Positions 1-7,259 of a stretch of 16,979 bases of DNA are shown here, in pieces. How positions within the stretch are numbered: the first letter of the stretch is position 1; each line of letters starts with the position of its first letter. The DNA comes from Halobacteriales archaeon QS_9_67_15 (GTDB taxonomy: Archaea > Halobacteriota > Halobacteria > Halobacteriales > Haloarculaceae), in NCBI GenBank assembly GCA_003023165.1, contig PXSD01000048.1, forward strand, positions 1 through 16,979, given 5' to 3'. The translations under genes were made by a program, and so were the position numbers. The notes beneath the pieces are model-generated. The model saw only the letters and a program-made list of their open reading frames with translations, did no database searches and was not told the origin of the DNA.

Positions 1-169
1 TGACGACACTGCGCCCGGCGCTGTGTTTTCGGCCCCGCTTCCGGTGGCTGGCGCGCCGTCTTCCGCGTCGAAACCGAATCCGCTCGCGGCGATACTCGTC
101 ACCACGAGCGGCGTCGTCACGACGGCCGTGCTCTGTCTCAGAGAACGTATTTTTGACCGACTCTGTTAA
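1..169 (+). CDS. 3' end of an unidentified, possibly membrane-anchored protein (partial)
   Basis: The frame starting at base 2 is open for 55 codons to a TAA at 167-169, and the gene begins before the window. The visible tail has a Pro/Ala/Ser-rich stretch, then a hydrophobic segment (LAAILVTTSGVVTTAVLCL), and ends in a basic and acidic tail (RERIFDRLC). This would fit a C-terminal membrane anchor with a short cytoplasmic end. Third positions are mostly G or C, as in neighbouring genes, which supports real coding. I do not recognise the family and no function is offered. It converges on the halocyanin relic on the other strand. It could still be a chance open frame, because only 168 bases are visible. 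Confidence 0.45.
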   Translation, partial: DDTAPGAVFSAPLPVAGAPSSASKPNPLAAILVTTSGVVTTAVLCLRERIFDRLC

Positions 170-218
170 AATTCTCTATCGATGATATATTTTTGCGACG
201 GCGCCGAATATAGAGGAT

Positions 219-247
219 GGAAGCAACAGTTAGTAATTGTTGCTTCC
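219..247. repeat. Perfect 10-bp inverted repeat at the broken end of the halocyanin relic
   Basis: GGAAGCAACA at 219-228 is the exact reverse complement of TGTTGCTTCC at 238-247, with a 9-base AT-rich loop between. The right arm lies inside the relic's coding sequence (its Gly-Ser-Asn-Asn codons), and the recognisable copper-protein sequence stops within the hairpin. It could be a transcription terminator hairpin, but its position at the exact point where homology ends suggests a fold-back rearrangement scar. Confidence 0.6.
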
Positions 248-549
248 GAACTCGTTCGCCGAATTGACTAATGTCACCGTCGTGCCGGCCTCGACCTGGA
301 TCCGCTTGGGTTCGTAGGCGAGCTCGTCGGTCATCTTGACGGTGTTCGTCTCGGTCCACTCCTGTCGGAGCTCCCGTCACCGGCGTCGCCAGACGGCGTC
401 GCCGTCGGCGTGCTCTCCGAACCGCCGTCGCTGCTACCGGTGTCTGAGGACTCGCCCGGTGCGGCCGAACAACCGGCGACCGCACCGTCGGCGAGCGCCG
501 CGTCCGTGACCCGCAACACCTGCCGTCTGGATGGATCGAAACTGGTCAT
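230..549 (-). pseudogene. Halocyanin-like blue-copper lipoprotein relic, frameshifted and truncated
   Basis: The N-terminus reads as a twin-arginine lipoprotein signal: RRQVLR, a weakly hydrophobic stretch, then VAGC as lipobox. A Ser/Gly/Thr/Asp-rich linker typical of halocyanins follows. The frame is lost near 361-367. Two bases out of phase, the sequence continues as EWTETNTVKMTDELAYEPKR then IQVEAGTTVTLVNSANEFG, which is the first half of a plastocyanin-like domain, and stops at 230-232. The family needs a His, Cys, His, Met copper site, and the part that carries it is absent. The promoter looks intact: a TATATGG-type box on this strand at about 578-585 lies some 30 bases from the ATG, as for a leaderless gene. 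The family is recognised by memory of its motifs, not by a search. Confidence 0.75.
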
Positions 550-577
550 CTGCACTCGGTAGTGGGCACCTCTCGCC

Positions 578-585
578 CATATACC
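578..585 (-). promoter_or_regulatory. TATA-like box of the halocyanin relic
   Basis: GGTATATG on the minus strand lies 29 to 36 bases before the ATG at 549. This is the normal spacing for a leaderless haloarchaeal transcript. It suggests that the promoter has outlived the gene. Confidence 0.5.
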
Positions 586-710
586 GTCGAGCGCGTTCCC
601 GCTCGGTCAGAACGTGGGCGAACGTGTTCACCGACTCTGGTCATCGAAGTCGATTGAGTCCTGGGTCTCCTACGGGAGTCACCACCACACCGAACCGAGA
701 GAGACGAGTT

Positions 711-716
711 TTTATA
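711..716 (+). promoter_or_regulatory. TATA box of the tRNA-Glu gene
   Basis: TTTATA at 711-716 follows a purine-rich stretch (GAGAGACGAG) that could serve as a BRE. It lies 40 to 45 bases before the mature tRNA end, which predicts transcription starting near 738-742 and a 5' leader of roughly 15 bases to be removed by RNase P. Confidence 0.6.
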
Positions 717-755
717 CCACCGGTCCAATCTGCGTAACACGACGACGCGTCGTGG

Positions 756-830
756 GCTCCGTTGGTGTAGTCCGGCCAATCATTTCGGCCTTTCGAGCCG
801 ATGACCTGGGTTCAAATCCCAGACGGAGCA
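756..830 (+). tRNA. tRNA-Glu (anticodon UUC)
   Basis: The acceptor arm pairs GCTCCGT (756-762) with ACGGAGC (823-829), followed by discriminator A at 830. The anticodon stem-loop GGC-CTTTCGA-GCC carries TTC in the loop, so it reads GAA and GAG glutamate codons. The T arm (CTGGG-TTCAAAT-CCCAG) is perfect. The 3' CCA is not encoded and must be added by the nucleotidyltransferase. There is no intron. The flanks hold gene relics on both sides, which is typical of tRNA genes used as integration targets, although I saw no second copy of the tRNA 3' end in the window. Confidence 0.97.
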
Positions 831-1439
831 TCTTCCTGCAAAACGACTGAATATACAGAGGGATACGCACAGAGTTTCCACTGTCCCCGCGCGTTGGGGC
901 CTCCTGAACTGTCCATCACCATAGCCAGCCGTCGAGTAACCGGTCGCTGCTCTCGTCGGAGAGGGGGAGCTTATTTTCACGGAAAGACGGACCGGTGGAC
1001 TGACCACCCACCGACGAACAGAGAGCGTCGAACACCACGCGTTTGCAGCCCTGATCCGAGACGTGGCTCCGACGCACTCGACTACGACAGCAGGGCCTCG
1101 ACAGTCCCGCGACCAGCTGCGAGACTCGACGACTGTCCGGGTTTCCCGCTGCAACTGCACGTATTACATCCTTATATCCACACCACATATCCTTTTTCTC
1201 CCGTTCGTCTAGGTGCCATAGCAGTTGTTTATTTTCTAAACACCTGAGGTTATATAGTTCGATCTTACAACGATATACTGTAAAAGACTGAACGATCAAA
1301 ATGTATCTGATAAATAATCGACGAAAACCGAAAATAATCGTTAATTATGATCAGCGAGTTGCAGTCAGGTGTGGTCGGCGGGCATTTAGGGGGCTCGCCG
1401 GGTGAGATACATGGCCGTCGCCGAATCGAGGGGATCGGA
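831..1439. other. 609 bases without a convincing gene, including a very AT-rich stretch
   Basis: Open frames on both strands here encode Cys-, Arg- and Ser-rich sequences with none of the acidic bias of haloarchaeal proteins, so I call none of them. From about 1160 to 1345 the DNA becomes clearly AT-rich (TTTATTTTCTAAA, TTATATAG, GATATACTG and others), unlike the rest of the window. A short GC hairpin is possible at 885-899 (CCCC, 7-base loop, GGGG). The stretch may be a remnant of a transferred segment or a promoter region that lost its gene. Confidence 0.6.
1312..1340. repeat. Two direct copies of AAATAATCG spaced 20 bases apart
   Basis: AAATAATCG occurs at 1312-1320 and again at 1332-1340. 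The starts are 20 bases apart, about two helical turns. They are inside the AT-rich stretch ahead of the transporter relic. The arrangement could be a tandem operator for a dimeric regulator, but in AT-rich sequence a 9-base repeat can also arise by chance. Confidence 0.35.
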
Positions 1440-1640
1440 ATGGGTCCGATCGAGATGACGAAGTGGCGGACGCTTGTGCTCGCGACGGTAGGATTCGACT
1501 TCTCGGTCGTCCTCTCGATGGTCCCCATCGTGTTGTTGGCTGCGTGGGTGTTCCAACCGCACATCGCCGAGGCCGCCACTGAGAGCGGCTTCGTCGGTGG
1601 CAGTCGGTCGACCGACTCGGCCGTCGCCAGCGACGACTGA
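1440..1640 (+). pseudogene. Probable internally deleted MFS (NarK-like) transporter relic, or small membrane protein
   Basis: Reading from the ATG at 1440 gives 66 residues. Residues 6-22 (MTKWRTLVLATVGFDFS) match my memory of the N-terminus of haloarchaeal nitrate/nitrite-type MFS permeases (KWRTLxLATxGFNFSF). Residues 23-46 (VVLSMVPIVLLAAWVFQPHI onward) look like a final transporter helix plus its exit. About ten helices would be missing between them, so an in-frame internal deletion is the simplest reading. A genuine small single- or double-helix protein is the alternative. The stop codon TGA at 1638-1640 is also the first three bases of the palindromic repeat. An in-frame ATG at 1455 is a second possible start. 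Confidence 0.45.
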
Positions 1641-1725
1641 TACGGATTATTGTCGCGATGTACCGGAACACGTCAACCCCGGGGTCGGCGCCAGCCGGAC
1701 ATACTCTCCAATAATCCGTATGAGA
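1638..1725. repeat. 88-base palindromic element, copy 1
   Basis: Perfect 13-bp arms ATACGGATTATTG (1640-1652) and CAATAATCCGTAT (1709-1721) enclose a GC-rich core with GCGATGTACCGG, CCCCGGGG and a closing CCGG. It aligns base for base, without gaps, to 14234-14321, with 73 of 88 positions identical by my count. It lies between the convergent 3' ends of the transporter relic and the four-helix membrane protein gene. Its first bases form the stop codon of the relic. It could act as a bidirectional terminator, a structured RNA or a small non-autonomous mobile element. Confidence 0.8.
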
Positions 1726-1787
1726 GCCGGACTGCCGCCCATCTCCGCGGAACCGCGCCGAACGGGCTTCGCTCGCTGTCTCCGGTC

Positions 1788-2843
1788 TCAGTCGGCCGTA
1801 TCGCGGATGGTAAACGGACCGATAGCGAGCGTTCGCTTCGTCACGCTAGCGATCCGGAGGACGTACGAGAGGAGGACCAGGAACGGCGCAAGCGCGGTCG
1901 TGATCGCGGCGCTGACGATGGCGACGCTCGTCGGTACGCCGAGGAACTCGCCGCCGACGGTTCCGGGGTCGTAGTAGAACAACATCGAGACCGTCACGAT
2001 CAGCGCGGGAATGGCGCTGGCGAGGACGTACCGCGAGAGGTCGATGAGTTCCCACTGAATGTAGAGCGTCTTCGTGTGCTCTCGGGCAGGCGCGAACAGT
2101 TCGAGCGTCTCGATCAGTTCCTCGAGGTGCTCGCCGGCCGCCGCTGGGAGGTCCTCCCCGTACCGAGCCCGGATTCGTCGAGCGTCGAAGACCTTCAGGG
2201 AGTAGTTGAAATCGAGCGCCGCCGACAGCACGCCGAACGTCCCGAAGTCGGCGTCTTCGAGCTGGTTGGTCACTGTCTCGGCGTTCGAGACGAGGCTGTC
2301 GGTGTAGGCCTCGACCACCTCGACGGCTTCGTCAGGCGTGCCGGCGTCGAGTGCGTCCTCCAGCGCAGTGGCCTCTTCGGCAGCGGACTGGACGAGCAGT
2401 CGGAGCAGCGTCGACGGGTCCGAGGGCGCGACCACCGAATCGACGTGTTCGGTGACCGAGTCGCGGACGTCCATCGTCCCCTCGAAGCGCTCGTTTTCCT
2501 GGTCGATCGTCCCAAACTCCTGCGAGAGGACGAGCTGATTGAGCGTCACGACCAACGTGACACCGGTGACGATCGCGCTAACGAACGCCTGGAACGTCGT
2601 ATCGATGGTGCTCCCGGAGCCGAGCAACGCGGTCGCGTCCGGCGAGAGCAACCCCACGGTCACCAGCACGAAGAAGACGATCACCGACAGGAGGACCGCG
2701 AACACCGGCCGACCGGCCTCGTAGTACACCCAGAGCTTGAGACGGCTCTCTCCGGCGCGTTCGCGCATGCTGTCTTCGCTCCGGAACGCTGACGGGTTCC
2801 AGTCGAGCGGGCCGTCGCTCCGCTCAGGGTCAGGGTCTCCCAC
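1788..2843 (-). CDS. Four-helix membrane protein of unknown function
   Basis: The product has 351 residues and four likely membrane helices at about 46-67, 86-107, 272-291 and 304-330. A soluble, acidic, largely helical domain (about 110-270) sits between the second and third helix. This two-plus-two layout with a large loop suggests a signalling or scaffolding role, but I recognise no catalytic motif and no named family. The start is GTG at 2843. A minus-strand TTTAGG box at about 2882-2887 is placed for a short leader, and an ATG 25 codons further in (2768) is a less favoured start. It is monocistronic and converges on the palindromic element. Confidence 0.85.
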   Translation of the reverse strand: MGDPDPERSDGPLDWNPSAFRSEDSMRERAGESRLKLWVYYEAGRPVFAVLLSVIVFFVLVTVGLLSPDATALLGSGSTIDTTFQAFVSAIVTGVTLVVTLNQLVLSQEFGTIDQENERFEGTMDVRDSVTEHVDSVVAPSDPSTLLRLLVQSAAEEATALEDALDAGTPDEAVEVVEAYTDSLVSNAETVTNQLEDADFGTFGVLSAALDFNYSLKVFDARRIRARYGEDLPAAAGEHLEELIETLELFAPAREHTKTLYIQWELIDLSRYVLASAIPALIVTVSMLFYYDPGTVGGEFLGVPTSVAIVSAAITTALAPFLVLLSYVLRIASVTKRTLAIGPFTIRDTAD

Positions 2844-2968
2844 GGTTGGCTCTCGACCGAACGAACGACCCCGAGGCCCCTAAATCCGCGGCCGGCAGGC
2901 TATCGTCAGCGGGTTCCCAGTGGAGCCCCAGCCGTAGCATCGAACCGACGAACAGACGGGAAGCAGAC

Positions 2969-3175
2969 TCAGGCGTGTTCCAGCCGATACGGCCAGTAGT
3001 CCGCGTCGCGGAGGGCCTGTCCGACGGCCTTGTGGAAGTCGGGGAAGTCCTCGAACCCCTCCTGGTCGACGTGTTCGAAGACCTCGGAGACGCTGACGAC
3101 CGTCTCGTAGTCGATACGGAACTTGCGGCCTCGTTCGCTCCCCTCGTCGCTGTCGGGGTCGTGCGGCCAGTCCAT
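2969..3175 (-). CDS. Small acidic haloarchaeal protein, DUF5785-like
   Basis: The 68-residue product begins MDWPHDPDSDEGSERGRKF and ends DYWPYRLEHA. The opening MDWPHDPD and the later SEVFEHV...FEDFPDFHKAVG segment match my memory of DUF5785, a family of short soluble haloarchaeal proteins of unknown function. It appears shorter than the usual members, with a stretch missing after the first 20 residues. The ATG at 3175 was chosen over one four bases upstream because it gives the family start. A CCTTTTGC box at about 3199-3206 on the same strand puts transcription near the start codon. The function is unknown. Confidence 0.75.
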   Translation of the reverse strand: MDWPHDPDSDEGSERGRKFRIDYETVVSVSEVFEHVDQEGFEDFPDFHKAVGQALRDADYWPYRLEHA

Positions 3176-3328
3176 ACATAAACGTGCGGACGAGTCACGC
3201 AAAAGGGTTTCTCTCTCCGGGTCGCCGACTCGGGGTCTCGGTCCCTTCGGATCCGTGATCGTCTCTTGCGTGTGGCGGACCCACCTGGCGACAGAAGACA
3301 GTTATCCCCTGCCAGTGACCCACGACCC

Positions 3329-3880
3329 ATGCCCGGTTCTCGTATCACCGCTGGCGAGCGAGTGACGCTTCGGTCCGTGGAACAGGGAGACGTACCGTTT
3401 CTCCAGCGAGCGAGCGCGAACCCCGAGATCAGGTACCCGCTGGGGACGCCTCTCAGGAATCAGGAGGCGTTCGACCTCTCCAAGGAGGACGGGACAGACC
3501 GACTGCTCGTCTGCCTCGACGGCGAGGACGCGGGACCGGGCCAGCCCGACGAGGGCGACACGCGGCGGATCGGCTGTGTGTCCGTAGAGGGTCTCGACTA
3601 CCGCCGACCGGAACTGGGCTACTGGCTCGTCCCCGAGGTCCACGGCCAGGGCTACGGTAAAGAGGGCGTCGCGCTCGTCATCGATTACGTGTTCCGGTCG
3701 TACGACAAGCCGGCGATCGGCGCCAGCGCGTTCGACCATAACGACGCCTCCCGTGGGTTGCTGGAGTCGCTCGGGTTCACCGAGGAGGGGCGACGCCGGA
3801 AGTTCATGTTCGTCGACGGCGAGCACCGGGATATGGTCCAGTACGGGTTGTTACGCGAAGAATGGCTCGACGGCCAGTGA
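3329..3880 (+). CDS. GNAT-family N-acetyltransferase
   Basis: This 183-residue protein is of the usual size for a single GNAT domain, which transfers an acetyl group from acetyl-CoA to an amine. The acetyl-CoA pyrophosphate loop is visible at residues 104-113 (VHGQGYGKEG), preceded by the ELGYWLVPEV strand. The end of the fold is marked by Asn138 in FDHNDASRGLLESLGF. The layout resembles the RimJ/RimL type that acetylates protein N-termini, but the substrate cannot be read from the sequence. The ATG at 3329 follows a GTTATC box by about 27 bases, which fits a leaderless message. Longer in-frame starts were rejected on this ground. Confidence 0.9.
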   Translation: MPGSRITAGERVTLRSVEQGDVPFLQRASANPEIRYPLGTPLRNQEAFDLSKEDGTDRLLVCLDGEDAGPGQPDEGDTRRIGCVSVEGLDYRRPELGYWLVPEVHGQGYGKEGVALVIDYVFRSYDKPAIGASAFDHNDASRGLLESLGFTEEGRRRKFMFVDGEHRDMVQYGLLREEWLDGQ

Positions 3881-3905
3881 GCGGTCCCGCCGGGTCGGAC
3901 GATGC

Positions 3906-4163
3906 TCAGTGTTCCAGTCGAACCTGGTCTCCGTAGACGGACCCGATCTGCTCCGGTTCGAGTTCGTACCCTTTCTCGTGTCGGTCACTCCATCCGAGTG
4001 TCGAAAGCATCGAGTCGGAGAGGTCCGGATCCGGGTCGACGAACACCCGGTTGGGACCGGAGTCGGACTCTTCCACTTCGGCGATTTCGCCGACCACCTC
4101 GTCGTCCTGAGTGACTACCTCTTTGCCTCTGTCCGAGAGCGTGACTGTGGTTTCCGATGGCAT
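3906..4163 (-). CDS. Small PRC-barrel-like protein
   Basis: The 85-residue product has the pattern of a compact beta-barrel: VTLSDRGKEVVTQDDEVVGEIAEVE, then a segment VFVDPDPDLSDSMLSTLGW, and a last strand after GYELEPEQIGSVYGDQVRL. I recall similar short haloarchaeal proteins annotated as PRC-barrel-like or hypothetical. No catalytic residues are evident, and it may be a ligand- or protein-binding module. The ATG at 4163 gives the clean barrel start, while the upstream extension is basic and Cys-containing and unlikely. A GAAATACT box on this strand at about 4180-4188 fits a leaderless promoter. It converges with the acetyltransferase gene, only 25 bases away. Confidence 0.75.
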   Translation of the reverse strand: MPSETTVTLSDRGKEVVTQDDEVVGEIAEVEESDSGPNRVFVDPDPDLSDSMLSTLGWSDRHEKGYELEPEQIGSVYGDQVRLEH

Positions 4164-4200
4164 CAAGAGAATCGGAAGGAGTATTTCGTGCTCAAGATTG

Positions 4201-4229
4201 CCCCTGCATTTGCAACTCGCTACCAGGGG
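4201..4229. repeat. Short inverted repeat between divergent genes
   Basis: CCCCTG at 4201-4206 pairs with CAGGGG at 4224-4229 across a 17-base spacer. It sits between the divergent PRC-like and helicase genes, upstream of both promoters. It could be an operator, but it is short enough to be chance. Confidence 0.3.
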
Positions 4230-4295
4230 CCGAATGCGAGGGAGACTCACTGACGATCGGCGCCCTTAATCGGCTCAAACCCGTAGGCGCGGCAG

Positions 4296-7181
4296 ATGAC
4301 AGACGCCGGAGCCGCGGGTGACACAGACGCCGCCAGCGAGTCCTCGGGGCGAGACGCGTCGGCGGGTGATCCGGCGGCGTTCGCGACGCTCGGGTCGGAG
4401 GTGCGTGCCGCGCTCTCGGAGCGGGGGTTCGAGACGCCTACGGAGCCACAGCGCCGGGCGATACCGCCGCTGGTCGACGGCGAGAACGTCCTCGTCGTCG
4501 CGCCCACCGGGACCGGAAAGACCGAGACGGCGATGCTCCCCGTACTCGACGCCCTCCAGGGTTCGGACACGTTCGGCATCGGCGCGCTCTACGTCACACC
4601 CCTGCGCGCCCTCAATCGCGACATGCGCGAGCGACTGGAGTGGTGGGGCGACCGACTCGACCTGGACGTACAGGTCCGCCACGGCGACACGACCGACTAT
4701 CAGCGTCAGAAGCAGGCCGACGACCCCCCGGATGTGCTCGTCACAACGCCCGAGACCCTCCAGGCGATGCTGACGGGGTCGAAGCTCCGCACGGCGCTCT
4801 CGGACGTGGACCACGTCGTCGTCGACGAGGTCCACGAACTGGCCGTCTCCAAGCGCGGCGCGCAGATGACCGTGGGGCTCGAACGACTGGTCGAACTCGC
4901 CGACGACGTCCAGCGGGTCGGTCTCTCGGCGACGGTCGGCGACCCCGACGAGGTGGGCCGGTTCCTGACCGGCGACAGGGGGTGTACGGTCGCGGAAATC
5001 GACGTGGGAAGTCGCCTCGACGTGCGAGTCCGCTCACCGCAGGTCCGCGACGACGACGAGCGGCTCGCGGGCGAGCTGATGACCGACCCGGAGTTCGCGA
5101 GTCACGTTCGCTACATCCGGGAGTTGGTCGACGAGTACGACTCGTCGCTGGTCTTCGTCAACACGCGCCAGCTCGCTGAGGCGCTGGGGTCGCGGTTCAA
5201 GGAACTCGACGCGAACATCGGCGTCCACCACGGCTCGCTCGCCAAGGAGTCCCGGATCAAGGTCGAAGACGAGTTCAAAGCGGGCGAACTCGACGGGTTA
5301 CTCTGTACCTCCTCGATGGAACTGGGCATCGACGTGGGCCACGTCGACCACGTGATCCAGTACAACAGCCCCCGACAGGTGACGCGGCTCCTCCAGCGGG
5401 TCGGTCGCGCTGGCCACCGCCGGGACCTCGTCTCGCGCGGGACCGTCGTGACGACGCATCCCGACGACACCCTGGAGGCACTGGCTATCGCGCGAAAGGC
5501 CCGCTCGGGGGAGGTCGAGTCCGCGGACATCCACGACGGCAGTCTCGACACCGTCGCCAACCAGACCGCCGGCCTCGTGATGGACTTCGGGGAGATCCGG
5601 GCGATGCGAGCGTACGAGATCCTGACGCGGGCCTACCCCTTCCGGGACCTCTCCGAGCACGAGTTCAAGTCCGTCGTTCGCGAACTCGCGGGCAACGAGG
5701 TCGTCTGGCTAGCGGAGGACACCGACGAGATCCAGAAGCGCCGGGGGACGTGGCAGTATTTCTACCACAACCTCTCGATGATCCCCGACGAGGCCACGTA
5801 CTCCGTCGAAGACGTGGCGAGCGGGCGCGACGTGGGGACGCTGGACGAGCGGTTCGTCGTCAACTTCGCGACGCCCGGCGAGGTGTTCATCCAGCGCGGC
5901 GAGATGTGGCGGATCACCGAGATCGACGAGGACGAGGAGGTCGTCACGGTCTCGCCCGTGGAGGACCCCGGCGGGGAGGTCCCCTCGTGGACCGGTCAGG
6001 AGATCCCCGTCCCCTACGCGGTCGCACAGGAGGTCGGCGAGATGCGCGGGATCGCCGGTCGACAGCTCCAGTCCGGTGGCTCGGTCGAGTCCGTCGCCCC
6101 GGAGTTCACCGCTCGCTACGACGGCGACGCCGACACCGCCGCACTCGGCCTCGAACAGGTCGCCGACCACGAGCACACGGTCCCGACTGACGACACGCTC
6201 CTCGTCGAGTTCCGCGGGCGAGAACTCGTCGTCAACGCCGCCTTCGGGCACAAGATCAACGAGACGCTCGGACGGCTCCTGTCGGCGCTGCTGGGACAGC
6301 GGACCGGCTCCTCGGTCGGGATGGAGATCGACCCCTACCGCATCGAACTCGAAGTCCCGCGGAACGTGACCGCCGGCGACGTGGTCGACGTGCTCGAAGA
6401 CACCGACCCCGAGCACCTCCCGGAACTCGTCGAGTTGAGTCTCAAGAACTCCGACTCGCTGAAGTTCAAGGTCGCACAGGTCGCGACCAAGTTCGGCGCG
6501 CTCAAGCGCTGGCGCGGTCGGGGGTCGAGCAACAGGTTCGGTCGCGACCGGCTCATCGATGCGCTCGAAGACACACCGGTGTACGACGAGGCGGTCCGCG
6601 AGATGCTCCACGAGGACCTGGACGTCGAGGGCGCCGCGAGCGTCCTCGAAGGGGTCCAGTCGGGCACGCTCGACGTGGAACTGCTCGGCGAGCGGACGCC
6701 GGTCGGACTCGGCGGGCGCAGCGCCGGACAGGAGCTGCTCTCGCCGGACAACGCGGACGCGAGCGTCATCCGGACCGTCCGCGAGCGGATCCAGAACGAC
6801 CGGATGATCCTCTTCTGTCTCCACTGCCGGGACTGGGAGCGGAAGAAACCGGTCAAGCGCGTCCGAGACCGGCCGGAGTGTCCCGAGTGCGGGTCGACGC
6901 GGATCACCGCGCTCAATCCCTGGGCCGACGAGGTGGTCTCGGCCGTGAAGACCGACGACAAGGACAACGAACAGGAGAAGATGACCGAGCGGGCGTACAC
7001 GTCTGCGAGCCTCGTCCAGACCCACGGTCGACGGGCGGTGATCGCGCTCGCCGCCCGCGGCGTCGGCCCCCGCAACGCCGCCCGGATCATCAACAAACTA
7101 CGCGAGGACGAAGACGAGTTCTACCGGGACATCCTCCGACGGGAACGCGAGTACGCCCGGACGCGGAGCTTCTGGGACTGA
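4296..7181 (+). CDS. lhr: Lhr-type superfamily 2 ATP-dependent helicase
   Basis: This is a 961-residue helicase that should use ATP to move on or unwind nucleic acid in DNA repair or RNA processing. Core motifs are in order: the Q-motif region TPTEPQRRAI (47-56), Walker A APTGTGKTE (69-77), DEVH (177-180), SAT (211-213), LVFVNTR (285-291), CTSSMELGIDVG (337-348) and QRVGRAGHR (367-375). The long C-terminal part fits the winged-helix and Lhr-core regions. Near the end are two Cys pairs (C841/C844 and C862/C865) that can form a zinc finger. The first 30 residues are an acidic, poorly conserved tail. A TTAATC box about 30 bases before the ATG supports the start. It is monocistronic and converges with the Gly-rich gene. 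Confidence 0.95.
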   Translation: MTDAGAAGDTDAASESSGRDASAGDPAAFATLGSEVRAALSERGFETPTEPQRRAIPPLVDGENVLVVAPTGTGKTETAMLPVLDALQGSDTFGIGALYVTPLRALNRDMRERLEWWGDRLDLDVQVRHGDTTDYQRQKQADDPPDVLVTTPETLQAMLTGSKLRTALSDVDHVVVDEVHELAVSKRGAQMTVGLERLVELADDVQRVGLSATVGDPDEVGRFLTGDRGCTVAEIDVGSRLDVRVRSPQVRDDDERLAGELMTDPEFASHVRYIRELVDEYDSSLVFVNTRQLAEALGSRFKELDANIGVHHGSLAKESRIKVEDEFKAGELDGLLCTSSMELGIDVGHVDHVIQYNSPRQVTRLLQRVGRAGHRRDLVSRGTVVTTHPDDTLEALAIARKARSGEVESADIHDGSLDTVANQTAGLVMDFGEIRAMRAYEILTRAYPFRDLSEHEFKSVVRELAGNEVVWLAEDTDEIQKRRGTWQYFYHNLSMIPDEATYSVEDVASGRDVGTLDERFVVNFATPGEVFIQRGEMWRITEIDEDEEVVTVSPVEDPGGEVPSWTGQEIPVPYAVAQEVGEMRGIAGRQLQSGGSVESVAPEFTARYDGDADTAALGLEQVADHEHTVPTDDTLLVEFRGRELVVNAAFGHKINETLGRLLSALLGQRTGSSVGMEIDPYRIELEVPRNVTAGDVVDVLEDTDPEHLPELVELSLKNSDSLKFKVAQVATKFGALKRWRGRGSSNRFGRDRLIDALEDTPVYDEAVREMLHEDLDVEGAASVLEGVQSGTLDVELLGERTPVGLGGRSAGQELLSPDNADASVIRTVRERIQNDRMILFCLHCRDWERKKPVKRVRDRPECPECGSTRITALNPWADEVVSAVKTDDKDNEQEKMTERAYTSASLVQTHGRRAVIALAARGVGPRNAARIINKLREDEDEFYRDILRREREYARTRSFWD

Positions 7182-7259
7182 GTAGCGGCGAATCGACGGA
7201 CTGCGACCGGGTCACGGCGGCGGACTTATGTGGCGGAGCAGTGAGAAGGAGTGGCTCCC

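Noticed and set aside
885..899. A small CCCC/GGGG hairpin after the tRNA as a possible terminator or RNA gene
   Set aside because: Four base pairs is too little to distinguish from chance in GC-rich DNA, and no archaeal oligo-T tract follows.
916..1299. A 127-codon minus-strand frame downstream of the tRNA
   Set aside because: The protein is Cys-, Arg- and Ser-rich with no acidic bias, no recognisable motif and no promoter, unlike every accepted gene here.
1650..2792. A 380-codon plus-strand frame opposite the four-helix membrane protein
   Set aside because: It is Arg-, Glu- and Gln-rich, as expected for the mirror of a GC-rich gene, while the minus strand has clear membrane helices and a promoter.
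5709..7025. A 438-codon minus-strand frame inside the helicase gene
   Set aside because: It lies wholly within the Lhr-type helicase, which has all its motifs. The long open mirror frame is a result of GC-rich third positions.
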